Below are positions 34,505-43,578 of a stretch of DNA of 64,000 nt, in pieces (within the stretch, counting starts at the first letter, position 1; every line of letters starts with the position of its first letter). This DNA is from Acidimicrobiales bacterium (lineage in GTDB: Bacteria; Actinomycetota; Acidimicrobiia; Acidimicrobiales; SZUA-35), in the NCBI GenBank assembly GCA_028285495.1, contig JANQPB010000036.1, positions 1 to 64,000 of the forward strand, written 5' to 3'. A program made the translations under genes and the position numbers. Under the pieces are notes generated by a model. That model saw only the letters and a program-made list of their open reading frames with translations. It did no database searches and was not told the origin of the DNA.

Positions 34505-37336
34505 ATGCTGTCCAACGGGACCCGATACCTGGCTGTGCGCGGTGCCGTGCTGGTAGCCCTGTGCTTCCTCTTCGGCTACCTGCTTCCGGGGCTCACACCG
34601 GTCGACGAACGACTCGGCGGTCACGACGGCACCGTCGCCGACCTCTGGAGAGGCCACGCCGTACTCGCCGTTGCGGCCGCTGGCACCTACGCCGCGATCT
34701 TCGTTCTCGGCCGCCGATGGACGAGCCGATTCGATGATGACGATCTCTGGACCCTGGGCGGGGCCGGTGTCGTCGCCGCGCTGGTTCTCTTGCTGTTCGG
34801 CCAGTCACCCTGGCTCTGGGGAACGGGCCTGGCCATCCTCGTCGTCGGCTCAGCCTCGATCGCCGGCTTCTCCTTCTCGCCGAGAACGGTCCAACTGCTG
34901 TTCGTCTTCTGGCTCCTCGTGCTCGGTGGGATCCTGGCCGTCGCCGGTGACGGACCTCTCGCCGAGCGGGACAGCGACCAGCGGAGCCTGGCCCGAGCGT
35001 CGACCGAGGCCGCAGCGGCGGAACTGAGCGAAGCACTCACCCGCAGTCGGGCGCGTGAGTCCCTGATCGCCGAGGTTGCCACGGAATGGGGTGGCGGCCC
35101 CCTCGACCCCAGTTCGTTCGCCGACCTCGCTCTCGACTATCCAGAATTGGGGGATTGCGACGAGCGTTGTGTCGAGAGCGTTCGTGCCCTCGATCTCGAC
35201 ACGAACGGCGTTCGCTTCGCCGTCATCCTGGCCGACGAGCTCCAACTCGGCGGTGAGGGCACGGCGATGGCACGAGCGATCACGAGGTATCGGACTGACC
35301 TCAAGTCGATCATCGGACCGCAGTTGGTCGGTGTGTTCACCGACGACATCGAACGCCTCCCGACCGAACGTGCCCCTGGCACGACCGGAGGCGCGACGCA
35401 GGAGGAGGCGCGAGCTGCGGTCACCGAGGCCGTCGACGAGAAGGTGGACGGCCTCAGCTTTGCGTTCATCATGGATGTGGGGAGCTCGTTGTCCGAGCAA
35501 CCCGACGACCGCAATCCGTCATGTGTCGAGGACCTCCGGGTCGGCGACGCCGACTCCGGGACGGAGGCCTCCTGGGGCTCGGCATCGCTCCAGTCGCTTC
35601 AGCGGTGTCGGCTGCGGCTGGTGGGGGTACTGGTCGCCGAGCTCGAGGACGAGCAGAACTCGCGGACCGTGATCGTCGACGAGCTCGCGACCGGCTCGGC
35701 CGAACGGACGCGAGCCTCGCGCCTGTTGGAGATCACCACCGCCGAGCTCGCGGCCGCCCGGGAAACGCTGGCCACCTTGGAGGAGGCGGCGTCGAGCGTT
35801 GAGGACCCGCAGCACTCGATCTGGCGCAGGATTCAGAGCGGGGCCGATCGGCTCATGACCGCTCTGCTCGATCCTCTCGACCACTCGGACTCGAGCGTCC
35901 ATGTCGACTCGCTCGGATGGGCCGTCGTCGGCGTCCTCGGGTTGGCACTCTTCCGGTCCGTCTCAGCGACCTCATACAGCCGCCAGACCGGCCCCGTGAC
36001 GGTCAGGGACTTCATCGACGAGGCCGGCGCCGAAGCCGCACCTTCGCACGGGGCCCGAATTCGGGCCCACCTCGCCGATGCGAACATCCACGAGCCCGGG
36101 AGGCTGCCCGAGTCCGACTCGGCCGTGAGCCTGGCCAGCTTGACCTCCGAGGTCGACAGCCGCGCAGGGAACGTGGCCGCCCTGGCCTCCGCCCTACCGA
36201 GACTGTTGTCAGGCAGCGGCGGATACGAGGTCTTGGGCTCTGCCGCCGTCGGCACGGACGACCAGCCGACAACCGTGCGGGTGCAGCTCCGTCGTGTGCG
36301 GAGCGGACGAGTCATCTACGCCAGCGAGATGACGAGGGAGCGTCCCGACGAGGCATTCCGGGCCGCAGCGTTGGGCGCTGCGGTGGCCGTGGTCAATCGC
36401 TCTCGCCGCCTGCCGAGTTGGGGTCGGTGGGACAACGACACCGGAGTTGGGCTCGGAGCGTACCTCGAGGCAGAGAAGCTGAAACTCGATTCACCCCTCC
36501 GCCAGCCGCTGCTCGTCACCGCACTCTCCAAGTCGCCCTCGAGCGGGCTCGTCCAGGTCGCGCTGAGTCACCACCACATCGGCCAGGGTGAACTCCTCCA
36601 CGCTGCCGTCGCCGCAGCTCAGGCGGTCAGGAACTCCCCTCGATTTCTCGTCGCCCGGTACCGACTGGCGGCGGCCCTCTCCATGTCAGCCAGTGATCCT
36701 GCGACGCACATCCTCGGCTCTGGACACGCTGCCGGGAGATCCGAGCTCAGACGTCTCCTCCAGATCGACATCAGCGACGACGCGGACCCGGGATCTCTCG
36801 AACACACGAAGGCGTGCCTGTTGGCCACCGCAGAATCGGAGGCGCGATACGTGGCCACCCATGCGAACAGCCGATGGTCGACCTTGGCCCTTGCCCTGCT
36901 CCTGCCGAGCGAGCGAAGCGCATGGCTCGACCTCCGGCGCCGGCACGATCGCCCAGGGCGCATGCTCGCCGGAGCCGCCGACTCGTTGATCGACATCATC
37001 GAGCTGCGCCGCCAGGCTCCACCGGAGACCGTCGACGAACTGCGCAGGAAGCAACCAGAACCGGTACAGGACGCCTACAACCAGGCGTGTTACCTGTCGG
37101 TCGGCCTCGGCCTGCTTCCTCGTCGGCCAGGCGACGAGGCAGGAGTCGATTCGTTGGTGGCCGAGATCGTTGGCTACCTGAACGCAGCCCGGAATACGCC
37201 GCTCATCCCGCCGCCCACGATCTCCTGGATCGAATCCGATCCCGACCTCGAGCCACTCCGCGACGAGCGTCGATTCCGTCAGTGGCTAGCCGATGTGAAG
37301 TCCGCTTCTCCGAAGCCAGAGGAACTCGTGTCATGA
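34505..37336 (+). CDS. Large membrane protein with TPR-like C-terminus
   Basis: A 943-residue protein of unknown family. The first 150 residues hold about five membrane helices (for example VLVALCFLFGYLLPG, VVAALVLLLFGQ, LLFVFWLLVLGGILAVAG). A long helical soluble region follows (about 160-450, with Cys pairs in GDCDERCVESV), then another membrane segment near 470-485 (LGWAVVGVLGLALFRSV). The cytoplasmic C-terminal half is helical, and its end, NQACYLSVGLGLL and DPDLEPLRDERRFRQWL, matches the closing pattern of TPR arrays. AAAGGAG at 34496-34502 is only 2 nt from the ATG at 34505; an ATG at 34466 is an alternative. It is divergent from the payload gene and overlaps the next gene by ATGA. Confidence 0.75.
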   Translation: MLSNGTRYLAVRGAVLVALCFLFGYLLPGLTPVDERLGGHDGTVADLWRGHAVLAVAAAGTYAAIFVLGRRWTSRFDDDDLWTLGGAGVVAALVLLLFGQSPWLWGTGLAILVVGSASIAGFSFSPRTVQLLFVFWLLVLGGILAVAGDGPLAERDSDQRSLARASTEAAAAELSEALTRSRARESLIAEVATEWGGGPLDPSSFADLALDYPELGDCDERCVESVRALDLDTNGVRFAVILADELQLGGEGTAMARAITRYRTDLKSIIGPQLVGVFTDDIERLPTERAPGTTGGATQEEARAAVTEAVDEKVDGLSFAFIMDVGSSLSEQPDDRNPSCVEDLRVGDADSGTEASWGSASLQSLQRCRLRLVGVLVAELEDEQNSRTVIVDELATGSAERTRASRLLEITTAELAAARETLATLEEAASSVEDPQHSIWRRIQSGADRLMTALLDPLDHSDSSVHVDSLGWAVVGVLGLALFRSVSATSYSRQTGPVTVRDFIDEAGAEAAPSHGARIRAHLADANIHEPGRLPESDSAVSLASLTSEVDSRAGNVAALASALPRLLSGSGGYEVLGSAAVGTDDQPTTVRVQLRRVRSGRVIYASEMTRERPDEAFRAAALGAAVAVVNRSRRLPSWGRWDNDTGVGLGAYLEAEKLKLDSPLRQPLLVTALSKSPSSGLVQVALSHHHIGQGELLHAAVAAAQAVRNSPRFLVARYRLAAALSMSASDPATHILGSGHAAGRSELRRLLQIDISDDADPGSLEHTKACLLATAESEARYVATHANSRWSTLALALLLPSERSAWLDLRRRHDRPGRMLAGAADSLIDIIELRRQAPPETVDELRRKQPEPVQDAYNQACYLSVGLGLLPRRPGDEAGVDSLVAEIVGYLNAARNTPLIPPPTISWIESDPDLEPLRDERRFRQWLADVKSASPKPEELVS

Positions 37337-38034
37337 CTGCCTCCAGAACTCAGCGCCTGGTGTCCTCGGTTTGGTCGGATCTCGAGACCAGCTTCAAGAA
37401 GGCGCTCGAAGCGAGGGACCACCCCGTGCGATCGATCTTCGGAAAGCCGGAGAAGACGGATCGCGACACGAAGCCGAAGAGCGTCCTCAGCCCCTACTTC
37501 GACGACCTCTGCGTCGACCACTCCGTGACACGTGCGCAGCTGGTTGGCTGGGAAGCAGGTCGAGACCTCAAGAAGATGAAGCTCGAGGTGGAGAAGCTGG
37601 CCACGATGGCCCAGCGAGCCGAGGACGATCACATCATCGGCTGGCTACACGCCTCGGCCGGTGACGCCATGGGCCGCAGCGTCGCAGCCTGGTTCGGGGA
37701 CGTTCGACAGAAGCACGGTCTGGCGTCAGGTCTGATCAGTCCGAGGACGGCGAAGAACGAACTCATCCGCAACGGCTGGATCACGTCGGCAGAGTTCCCT
37801 CAGAAGCAACGACCCTCGGACGGCCCCGGCCACGTGGCGTTCACCGAGCACTCCTCCTCCCCCGTGGCCGTGTTCGAGTGTCAGCAGTATGCGTTCATGT
37901 TGGCCGAGGACTGGCGCCTCGACTGGGACTACGACCCGTCCGACGGATCGTCGCTCGTCTTGGTGGCCAGCGCGAAGCTCGGACTCCGGCACCCGAGGTC
38001 TCGCACGTCGCCGGTCAGCGGAGGCCATCGCTAG
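37333..38034 (+). CDS. Hypothetical protein, coupled to the membrane protein
   Basis: A 233-residue soluble protein I do not recognise. It starts MTASRTQRLVSSVWSDLETS, is charged and helical in the first 120 residues (RDLKKMKLEVEKLATMAQRAED) and has a more beta-like C-terminal half. The ATG overlaps the stop of the preceding gene (ATGA at 37333-37336), so the two products are made together and probably interact. A 275-bp gap follows before the peptidase-like gene. Confidence 0.75.
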   Translation: MTASRTQRLVSSVWSDLETSFKKALEARDHPVRSIFGKPEKTDRDTKPKSVLSPYFDDLCVDHSVTRAQLVGWEAGRDLKKMKLEVEKLATMAQRAEDDHIIGWLHASAGDAMGRSVAAWFGDVRQKHGLASGLISPRTAKNELIRNGWITSAEFPQKQRPSDGPGHVAFTEHSSSPVAVFECQQYAFMLAEDWRLDWDYDPSDGSSLVLVASAKLGLRHPRSRTSPVSGGHR

Positions 38035-38309
38035 CCGCATCGGGAAGGGCGTCCGTTCCCATCTGCCCGGATCTGGGCCGAGCCGGGCGACGACGGGTTC
38101 GTGGTGCGGTACCATCGACGAACGGCGGGTGGTGGTCGCCGGGGTGGCCGACCGGGGCCGGACGAACGGTTCCGGTCCGGATCATCGGGGGTCCGGGTCG
38201 CTGGCGCCGAGTGCGTCCACTGGGCTCGCTCGGTCGACGATCGACATGTTGGAACCGACCGGCCGGTCGCGAGCGACCACGGGATGAGTCGAACGATCGA
38301 GGAGGCGAC

Positions 38310-39041
38310 ATGGCCTGGGTCGACGGAAACGAGGAAGGCCAGGACCTGACCGGGCTCGGGGCCGAGCGCGACCCGGCCCCGGAGACCGACGGGCGGGCTG
38401 CGCAATCCCCGTCCGACCTCCCCTCCTGGGAACCGGCTGTTCCCACTCGGGGCCCCGCCGCTCCCCCGGCCTTCGACGGCGTCGGCGACCCGCTGGCCGA
38501 CGCCCTGGCCCACGAGCGGCAGATCGACCGGGTGTCGTGCAGCGTCGCCGCCCAGCGGATCGTGATCGAGTCGTTGACCGGCGTCGACATCCCCGAGAGC
38601 CAGCTGCTGGCGGAGGCGGCCCGCGGTGGCTACTGGATCCCGGGCCAGGGCACGCCGGTCGAGCGGGTCGGCGACGTCCTGGACCTGCACGGCATCCGCA
38701 CCACACGAGGGTTCGGTGGCAACCTCGCGCTCTGTTGGGAGGCGCTGGCCCGAGGCGACCGGGTCCTCGTCGATGTCGACCCGTCCGAGCTCACCTTCCC
38801 GCTGCGGGATGCCGTCACCGGGGCACCTCTCGAGCAGCCGACCGTTGCGACCCACACCGTCGTCCTGAGCGGGCTCGACCCCAACCCCGACGGCTCGATG
38901 TCGGTGCTGATCTCCGACCCTGGGCGTGTCGACGGGGCCGTGGTCAAGGTGGATGTCGCCGACTTCGAGAACGCCTGGGCCGACACCTACCGCCACTGGG
39001 TGATCGCCCACAACCCCAACACCTGGGCCGGCGCTCGATGA
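38310..39041 (+). CDS. C39-like (papain-fold) cysteine peptidase-like protein
   Basis: A 243-residue protein with a disordered acidic/proline N-terminus (1-65). A peptidase_C39-like domain follows: DRVSCSVAAQRIVIESLTG with the candidate nucleophile Cys77, LLAEAARGGYWIPGQGTP, and VATHTVVLSGLD with the candidate His182, followed by VLISDPG. No ABC transporter or signal peptide is attached, so it acts in the cytoplasm. ggagg lies 4 nt before the ATG at 38310. Its stop overlaps the Hsp70-like start (ATGA), making it the first gene of the chaperone/dynamin array. It could process one of the neighbours, act as a scaffold, or be an effector. Confidence 0.75.
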   Translation: MAWVDGNEEGQDLTGLGAERDPAPETDGRAAQSPSDLPSWEPAVPTRGPAAPPAFDGVGDPLADALAHERQIDRVSCSVAAQRIVIESLTGVDIPESQLLAEAARGGYWIPGQGTPVERVGDVLDLHGIRTTRGFGGNLALCWEALARGDRVLVDVDPSELTFPLRDAVTGAPLEQPTVATHTVVLSGLDPNPDGSMSVLISDPGRVDGAVVKVDVADFENAWADTYRHWVIAHNPNTWAGAR

Positions 39042-41038
39042 GGGGCCGTCTGGCCATCGACTTCGGAGCGGCGGCGACCAAGGCGGCGACGAGCGACGGC
39101 GCCGAGATCACGATGATGCCCTTCGGTCGGGCTGGCGAGTTCCCCACCCTGGTCTACCTCTCGGACCGGTTTCTCAAAGGAAGATCGACCGAGGCCACGG
39201 TCGGCGAGCAGGCCAGACGGTGGTCCGCTCGGGCTCCGAATCGCCTGATCCGACGGCTCAAGCACCGGGTCGGCGCACCCGGCCCGGTGCCGCCGCTGCA
39301 GCGCTCGGTCATCGTCGACGGCCAGGAGGTGCCACTGGTTGACCTCGTTGCCCAGGTCCTGGCCGTACCCGTCGAGCGGGCCACCGGCGGACCGACCAGC
39401 CCGACGATCCTGACGCACCCCGTGGCCTGGGGCGAACCGGAGCTCGCCCTGTTGACCGCCGCACTCCGGGCTGCCGGCCGGAGGGCGACACCGATGTTCC
39501 TGAGCGAGCCACTGGCCGCGGCCCGCTTCGCTCTCGAACACGAGCTCGTCTCGCTCGACGATGGCGCACTCGCCGTCTTCGACCTCGGTGCCTCGACGTT
39601 CGACACCGCCGTGATCGGGAGTGGCCGAGCCGGCCCTCGCACCCTGTCGGCCCGGGGCATGGCCATCGGCGGTGACGACTTCGATGCGGCCCTCCTCGAC
39701 CGCGTCTCCGAGCTCTATGGCGAGATCGACGACGAGCTGGCGCTGACCTTCGAGACGCTGCGGGACACCGACCCGCGACCGGCGGACGAGGCTCGACGAG
39801 CGAAGGAGGCGCTGTCGGGCGGTGACGACGTCACCTTCGCGTTCGACGACCGGTTTCCCGACCTCGGACTGACCTGCGACGACCTCGACGACGTCGTGGA
39901 GCCGTTGCTCGACTCGTGTCTCGACATCTTCTCCGAGTGCCTCTCCACCGCACCACCCGGAACCGAGGTGGCCAACGTCATCCTCACCGGCGGCTCCTCA
40001 CAGTTGCCGCTGGTCCGGGACCTCGTGGTCGAGGCGGCCGGACGGTTGCACCCCGGCGTCGACGTGCAACTGGTGACGGCCACGGACGTCGGCCCCGGGC
40101 AGGCCGTCGCCCCGGGCGCCATGGCTCACCGCAATGCGGTGGCGCCCAAGATCCGCCAGATCAGCGTTGGCCCCTGGCGCGACGCCGGGGGAGCGGCCAT
40201 CGCCCCGATCGGTCGGACCAAGCTCGCCGTCGAGCGGGGGAACCGTCGGTGGCTGGTGATGGACCTGCTCGACGGCTCGGAGGAGGCCGGCTCGGGCGGT
40301 CCGGCCGGTGGTGAGCTGTCGATCCTCAAGACCATCGCCTCCGACCCGCAGCGCGAGCGGGTCATCACCGGGACCGACACCGGCTGGATCGAGATCTGGC
40401 ACCCCGACGGGCGGGTCATCGCCACCCACAAGCCACACGGGACCTTCCTCGGCTTCATGCGGGGCAACAACGTCACGGCCGCCGCAGTGCTCGGTTCCTC
40501 GTACGTTGCCAGCTTCGCCGAGAAGACCGGCCGCTACCTGTGCGGCGACCGGTCCGGCTCGTTCCCCGATGGCGCCGTTGCCGTCGGGCTGGTCCGGAAC
40601 CCGGAGGCCGCCGTTGTGGTCAGGGGAACCGAGGTGCTGCTTCGTTCCGCCGGTGGGGACCACGCCGCCAGCCTCGATGGCGACGACATCCCGATCGCCA
40701 AGCATGCAGCCATCGATCCCCGATCCGGTCTGATCGCCATCGTCGACGACGAGCGCGGGCTGTGGCTGTTCCAGGCCCGGGCCGGGGGGCTGCACCGGCG
40801 GCTCCACCGCAAGCTCGACGGCAACGCCGGGGCCGTGGCCATCGTCGCCAGCACCGATGGCCGGCTCGTCGCCGTCGGCATCGATGACCGGCTCGAGCTT
40901 CGTGGCCTCGATGGGAAGGTCAGGGCGAAGCGGACCCTCGACCGCGGAATCGACCAACTGCTGGCCAACGCCGCGGACGATCGACTCATCGTCCGCAACA
41001 CGCACAGTGCGGCCATGATCGACCTGGACTGGGGATGA
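39038..41038 (+). CDS. Hsp70-like ATPase fused to a beta-propeller
   Basis: A 666-residue protein. The first 380 residues are an actin/Hsp70-type ATPase: phosphate-1 loop LAIDFGAAATKAA (about 5-17), phosphate-2 loop AVFDLGASTFDTAVIG (about 180-195) and adenosine loop VILTGGSSQLPLVRDLV (about 313-330). The usual substrate-binding domain is absent. In its place residues about 400-666 form WD40/propeller-like strands (TGTDTGWIEIWHPDGRVIA, VAIVASTDGRLVAVGIDDRLELR). ATGA overlaps join it to the C39-like gene upstream and to the next frame downstream. A GrpE-like protein is encoded 1.9 kb later, so it may be a working nucleotide-cycling machine. Hsp70-like genes also neighbour the Ini-type dynamin operons of other actinobacteria. 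Confidence 0.85.
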   Translation: MRGRLAIDFGAAATKAATSDGAEITMMPFGRAGEFPTLVYLSDRFLKGRSTEATVGEQARRWSARAPNRLIRRLKHRVGAPGPVPPLQRSVIVDGQEVPLVDLVAQVLAVPVERATGGPTSPTILTHPVAWGEPELALLTAALRAAGRRATPMFLSEPLAAARFALEHELVSLDDGALAVFDLGASTFDTAVIGSGRAGPRTLSARGMAIGGDDFDAALLDRVSELYGEIDDELALTFETLRDTDPRPADEARRAKEALSGGDDVTFAFDDRFPDLGLTCDDLDDVVEPLLDSCLDIFSECLSTAPPGTEVANVILTGGSSQLPLVRDLVVEAAGRLHPGVDVQLVTATDVGPGQAVAPGAMAHRNAVAPKIRQISVGPWRDAGGAAIAPIGRTKLAVERGNRRWLVMDLLDGSEEAGSGGPAGGELSILKTIASDPQRERVITGTDTGWIEIWHPDGRVIATHKPHGTFLGFMRGNNVTAAAVLGSSYVASFAEKTGRYLCGDRSGSFPDGAVAVGLVRNPEAAVVVRGTEVLLRSAGGDHAASLDGDDIPIAKHAAIDPRSGLIAIVDDERGLWLFQARAGGLHRRLHRKLDGNAGAVAIVASTDGRLVAVGIDDRLELRGLDGKVRAKRTLDRGIDQLLANAADDRLIVRNTHSAAMIDLDWG

Positions 41039-41139
41039 ACGTTGGCGACGCCGCCACGAGATCTTCCATCGAAAGGTTGGAACCGTTCGATGCGCTCGAC
41101 GCAACCTCTCCGTACCGACACACGCAAAGGAGCCTGCAC

Positions 41140-41478
41140 ATGCCTTCCGACTTCTCGGAGCTCTCCGGCCTCGACGGGACCACCGGGGACGACGCGGTCC
41201 CAGGCGAGGCGACCGGCGAACCGGTGGCCGATGCCGACCGGCTGACCCCGATCGGCGATGCCGAGGCCGGCGAGGATCCCGGGCCCGGCGACCCCGAGGC
41301 TGCGACGGAGACGGTCGACGACGACCGGTTCGTCCCGGCCGAGCCGGTCGAGGCGCCCCGTTTCTCGGGTGACGACTGGAACGTCGGCGTCAACGAGCGG
41401 ACCGGGAACACCGTGTCGAAGTGGTCGGGCGGCCGCTACTACGACAACATGACCTGGGAGGAGGTCGAGCCGACGTGA
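41140..41478 (+). CDS. Small acidic protein
   Basis: A 112-residue acidic protein of unknown function. The first 70 residues are rich in Asp, Glu, Ala and Pro and look disordered; the C-terminal 40 residues are compact (WNVGVNERTGNTVSKWSGG then NMTWEEVEP). The start is decided by AAAGGAG 7 nt before the ATG at 41140. An in-frame ATG at 41035, overlapping the Hsp70-like stop, would add 35 residues. Its stop overlaps the GTG of the first dynamin-like gene (GTGA). It may be a flexible adaptor between the ATPase and the GTPases. Confidence 0.7.
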   Translation: MPSDFSELSGLDGTTGDDAVPGEATGEPVADADRLTPIGDAEAGEDPGPGDPEAATETVDDDRFVPAEPVEAPRFSGDDWNVGVNERTGNTVSKWSGGRYYDNMTWEEVEPT

Positions 41479-42899
41479 GCGCCGGCCCCGCCCCGAGCCG
41501 GGTCGGCAGCGATCTGCTGAGCTGGCTCGGTCGGGAGTGTGCGGCGTTGGCCTCCGTCCCCGACCTGCGGACGGAGGCCGACCTCTTCGCCGACCTGCAG
41601 GCCCACGCCGTCGAGCCGCTGAGGGTGGCCGTGACCGGCGACGTGTCGACCGGGAAGTCGACGCTCGTCAACGCACTGCTCGGTCGATCGATCGCCCTGG
41701 TCCAGCGTGAGGAGACGACCTCCGAGGTGACGTGGTACCGGTCCCCGTCGTGGCCCGCCCCACCCACGCTCAACCCCCGGCATCGTTGCCAGCCCATCGA
41801 CTTCCCGCTCGCCGATTCGCTCGTTCTGGCCGACACCCCTGGGGTCAACACCGTCTCCGGGAATCAGGCGGCCAGCGAGCAGCTCTTCGAGGCATCGGGC
41901 GGGATCGAAGCTTCGGCGGGGGCGGTCTCGGTGCTGCTCTACCTGATCGGCGGTGACGTGAGCGGCGCCGCGCTCAGACGGATCCGGCGATTCGCGGCCC
42001 TGACCCGCGGCCCACTCGGGGAGGCCGGCAACATCGTGCTCGTCGGCGCCAAGGCCGACGAGACCGTCGGCCTCGAGGCGGGTGCCTGGGAGGCGCTGGA
42101 GAAGGAGCTCGCCGTGAAGGCCGGGCACGCCGGCGGGCGGAGCGTCGCAGTGGCACAGCTGCTCGCCGCCACGGCGCGAACCGGTGGCGTCGACGCATGG
42201 ATGCTCGATCACCTCGCCACCGTTCGTCGATGGCCGGAGCTGCGGTCGGCGGCCGACAGCGGCTGGGGCGTCCTGATCTCGACGGCCCGAGACCTGGCCG
42301 ACACCGCACCGGCCGGCGGTGGCCCTGCCTTGACCGCACTCGCGGAGGCGGTCCCGGCGCTGGGGGCCCGGGTCGGCACGGCGGCGGCGTTGAGCTGTGC
42401 GGCAAACGCCCTCGACCGTTCGCCTGGCGATCCGTCAGCGGCGGTCCGAGCCGAGCTCGAACGGCGCTCGGGTCTGACAGCCCTCGAAGCGACGCTCTCG
42501 GCCCTGGCCGCCGACGCCGACCTGCTGACCGCTCAGGCGGTTGCCAGTCGTCTCCGTCGGTTGCGGAGCAGCCTCGGGTCGAGCAGGGGCAAACCGGTCG
42601 CCGCCATCCTCGACGGGCTCCACCGACACCCGGCCGCCGTCGAGCACGAGTGGCGCAGCGCAGCGCTCATCCTCGAAGGCGAGGCGCTCCGGTTCGTCCC
42701 TCGCGAGCTGCGACTCGTCGGGGCACGTCGGCTACGGGGTGATGCCCCGCCGCTCGACCCCGCGAGCCTGCGGCACTGGGAGCGCTACGCCTCCAGCACC
42801 TCCCGCTCGACCCTGTCACGTCGGGTCGCCGAGCTCGTCGTCGAGGCCGACCGCGACAACGTCGACATCCAACCAGACCCACTCGGAGGTGGATCATGA
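41475..42899 (+). CDS. Dynamin-like GTPase (IniC-like)
   Basis: A 474-residue GTPase. The P-loop is VTGDVSTGKSTLVNALLG (about 53-70), switch I contains REETTSEVTWY with the conserved Thr, and switch II is LADTPGVNT (about 118-126). VLVGAKADE at about 190 is a degenerate NKxD-type motif. A helical stalk-like C-terminal region follows, with no clear membrane helix. Size and pairing with a 649-residue dynamin match mycobacterial IniC (about 490 aa) and IniA (about 640 aa), although the order is reversed. GTGA and ATGA overlaps couple it to both neighbours. Bacterial dynamin-like proteins remodel or repair membranes. Confidence 0.82.
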   Translation: MSAGPAPSRVGSDLLSWLGRECAALASVPDLRTEADLFADLQAHAVEPLRVAVTGDVSTGKSTLVNALLGRSIALVQREETTSEVTWYRSPSWPAPPTLNPRHRCQPIDFPLADSLVLADTPGVNTVSGNQAASEQLFEASGGIEASAGAVSVLLYLIGGDVSGAALRRIRRFAALTRGPLGEAGNIVLVGAKADETVGLEAGAWEALEKELAVKAGHAGGRSVAVAQLLAATARTGGVDAWMLDHLATVRRWPELRSAADSGWGVLISTARDLADTAPAGGGPALTALAEAVPALGARVGTAAALSCAANALDRSPGDPSAAVRAELERRSGLTALEATLSALAADADLLTAQAVASRLRRLRSSLGSSRGKPVAAILDGLHRHPAAVEHEWRSAALILEGEALRFVPRELRLVGARRLRGDAPPLDPASLRHWERYASSTSRSTLSRRVAELVVEADRDNVDIQPDPLGGGS

Positions 42900-43486
42900 C
42901 CGAACTGCTCCTCGGCCTGGTCGCCGGCCTGATCGGTGGTGGCGCCCTGGCCCGCTACCTGCCCTCCGGCTCGTCGACCGAACCGGAGGCTGGCTCCATG
43001 CGGCACCGAACCGATCCCGTCGCCCGCACCGCTCCTCCGCTCGAACCCCTCAGCGACGGGGTGCGGACGCCCGAAGCCGACGACATGCCGGCGTCGGCGC
43101 TCGACCGACCCGAGTCATGGGCCGGCTCGCAGCCGGCCGACGAGTCCGCGGCGACGGCGCGCCAACCGGTCACCGGACCGGACGGCCCGGCGACGGCCGC
43201 AGCGATCGAGGAGATCGCAATCGAGGTGCTCGACGTGGCCGACCGCCTCAGCAGCGACGAGCTGGCCCGCCGGTTGGCCGCCGCCGTCGACCGCCTCCCT
43301 GGACTGGCGATCGTGCGGCCGGACGAGGGCGACGCCTTCGACCCCGACCACCACCTGTGGGCCGAGACCATCCCCGTCACCGCCGACGTCGAACCCGAGA
43401 CGATCTCCCGTTGCCTCAACGTCGGGCTGAAGTCGGACGACGGCACGTCGATCCGCCCCGCCCGGGTGGTCGTCCACGACGCCTGA
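42896..43486 (+). CDS. Membrane-anchored GrpE-like protein
   Basis: A 196-residue protein. An N-terminal membrane helix (LLLGLVAGLIGGGALARYL) is followed by a 75-residue acidic linker, a helix (about 100-130) and a C-terminal beta region. The segment GLAIVRPDEGDAFDPDHHLW resembles the GrpE beta-wing with its FDPxxH motif. GrpE is the nucleotide-exchange factor of Hsp70, so this is a fitting partner for the Hsp70-like ATPase 1.9 kb upstream, here held at the membrane. It overlaps the dynamin gene by ATGA. The long coiled coil of housekeeping GrpE is mostly missing, so this is a diverged paralog. Confidence 0.7.
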   Translation: MTELLLGLVAGLIGGGALARYLPSGSSTEPEAGSMRHRTDPVARTAPPLEPLSDGVRTPEADDMPASALDRPESWAGSQPADESAATARQPVTGPDGPATAAAIEEIAIEVLDVADRLSSDELARRLAAAVDRLPGLAIVRPDEGDAFDPDHHLWAETIPVTADVEPETISRCLNVGLKSDDGTSIRPARVVVHDA

Positions 43487-43578
43487 CCCCCACCCCCGCA
43501 CACCAGGTCGCCGTTGTCGCCACGACCGGCCACGACCAGACCGACCGGCCACGAACCGATCCATCCGAGGAGCGCCCC

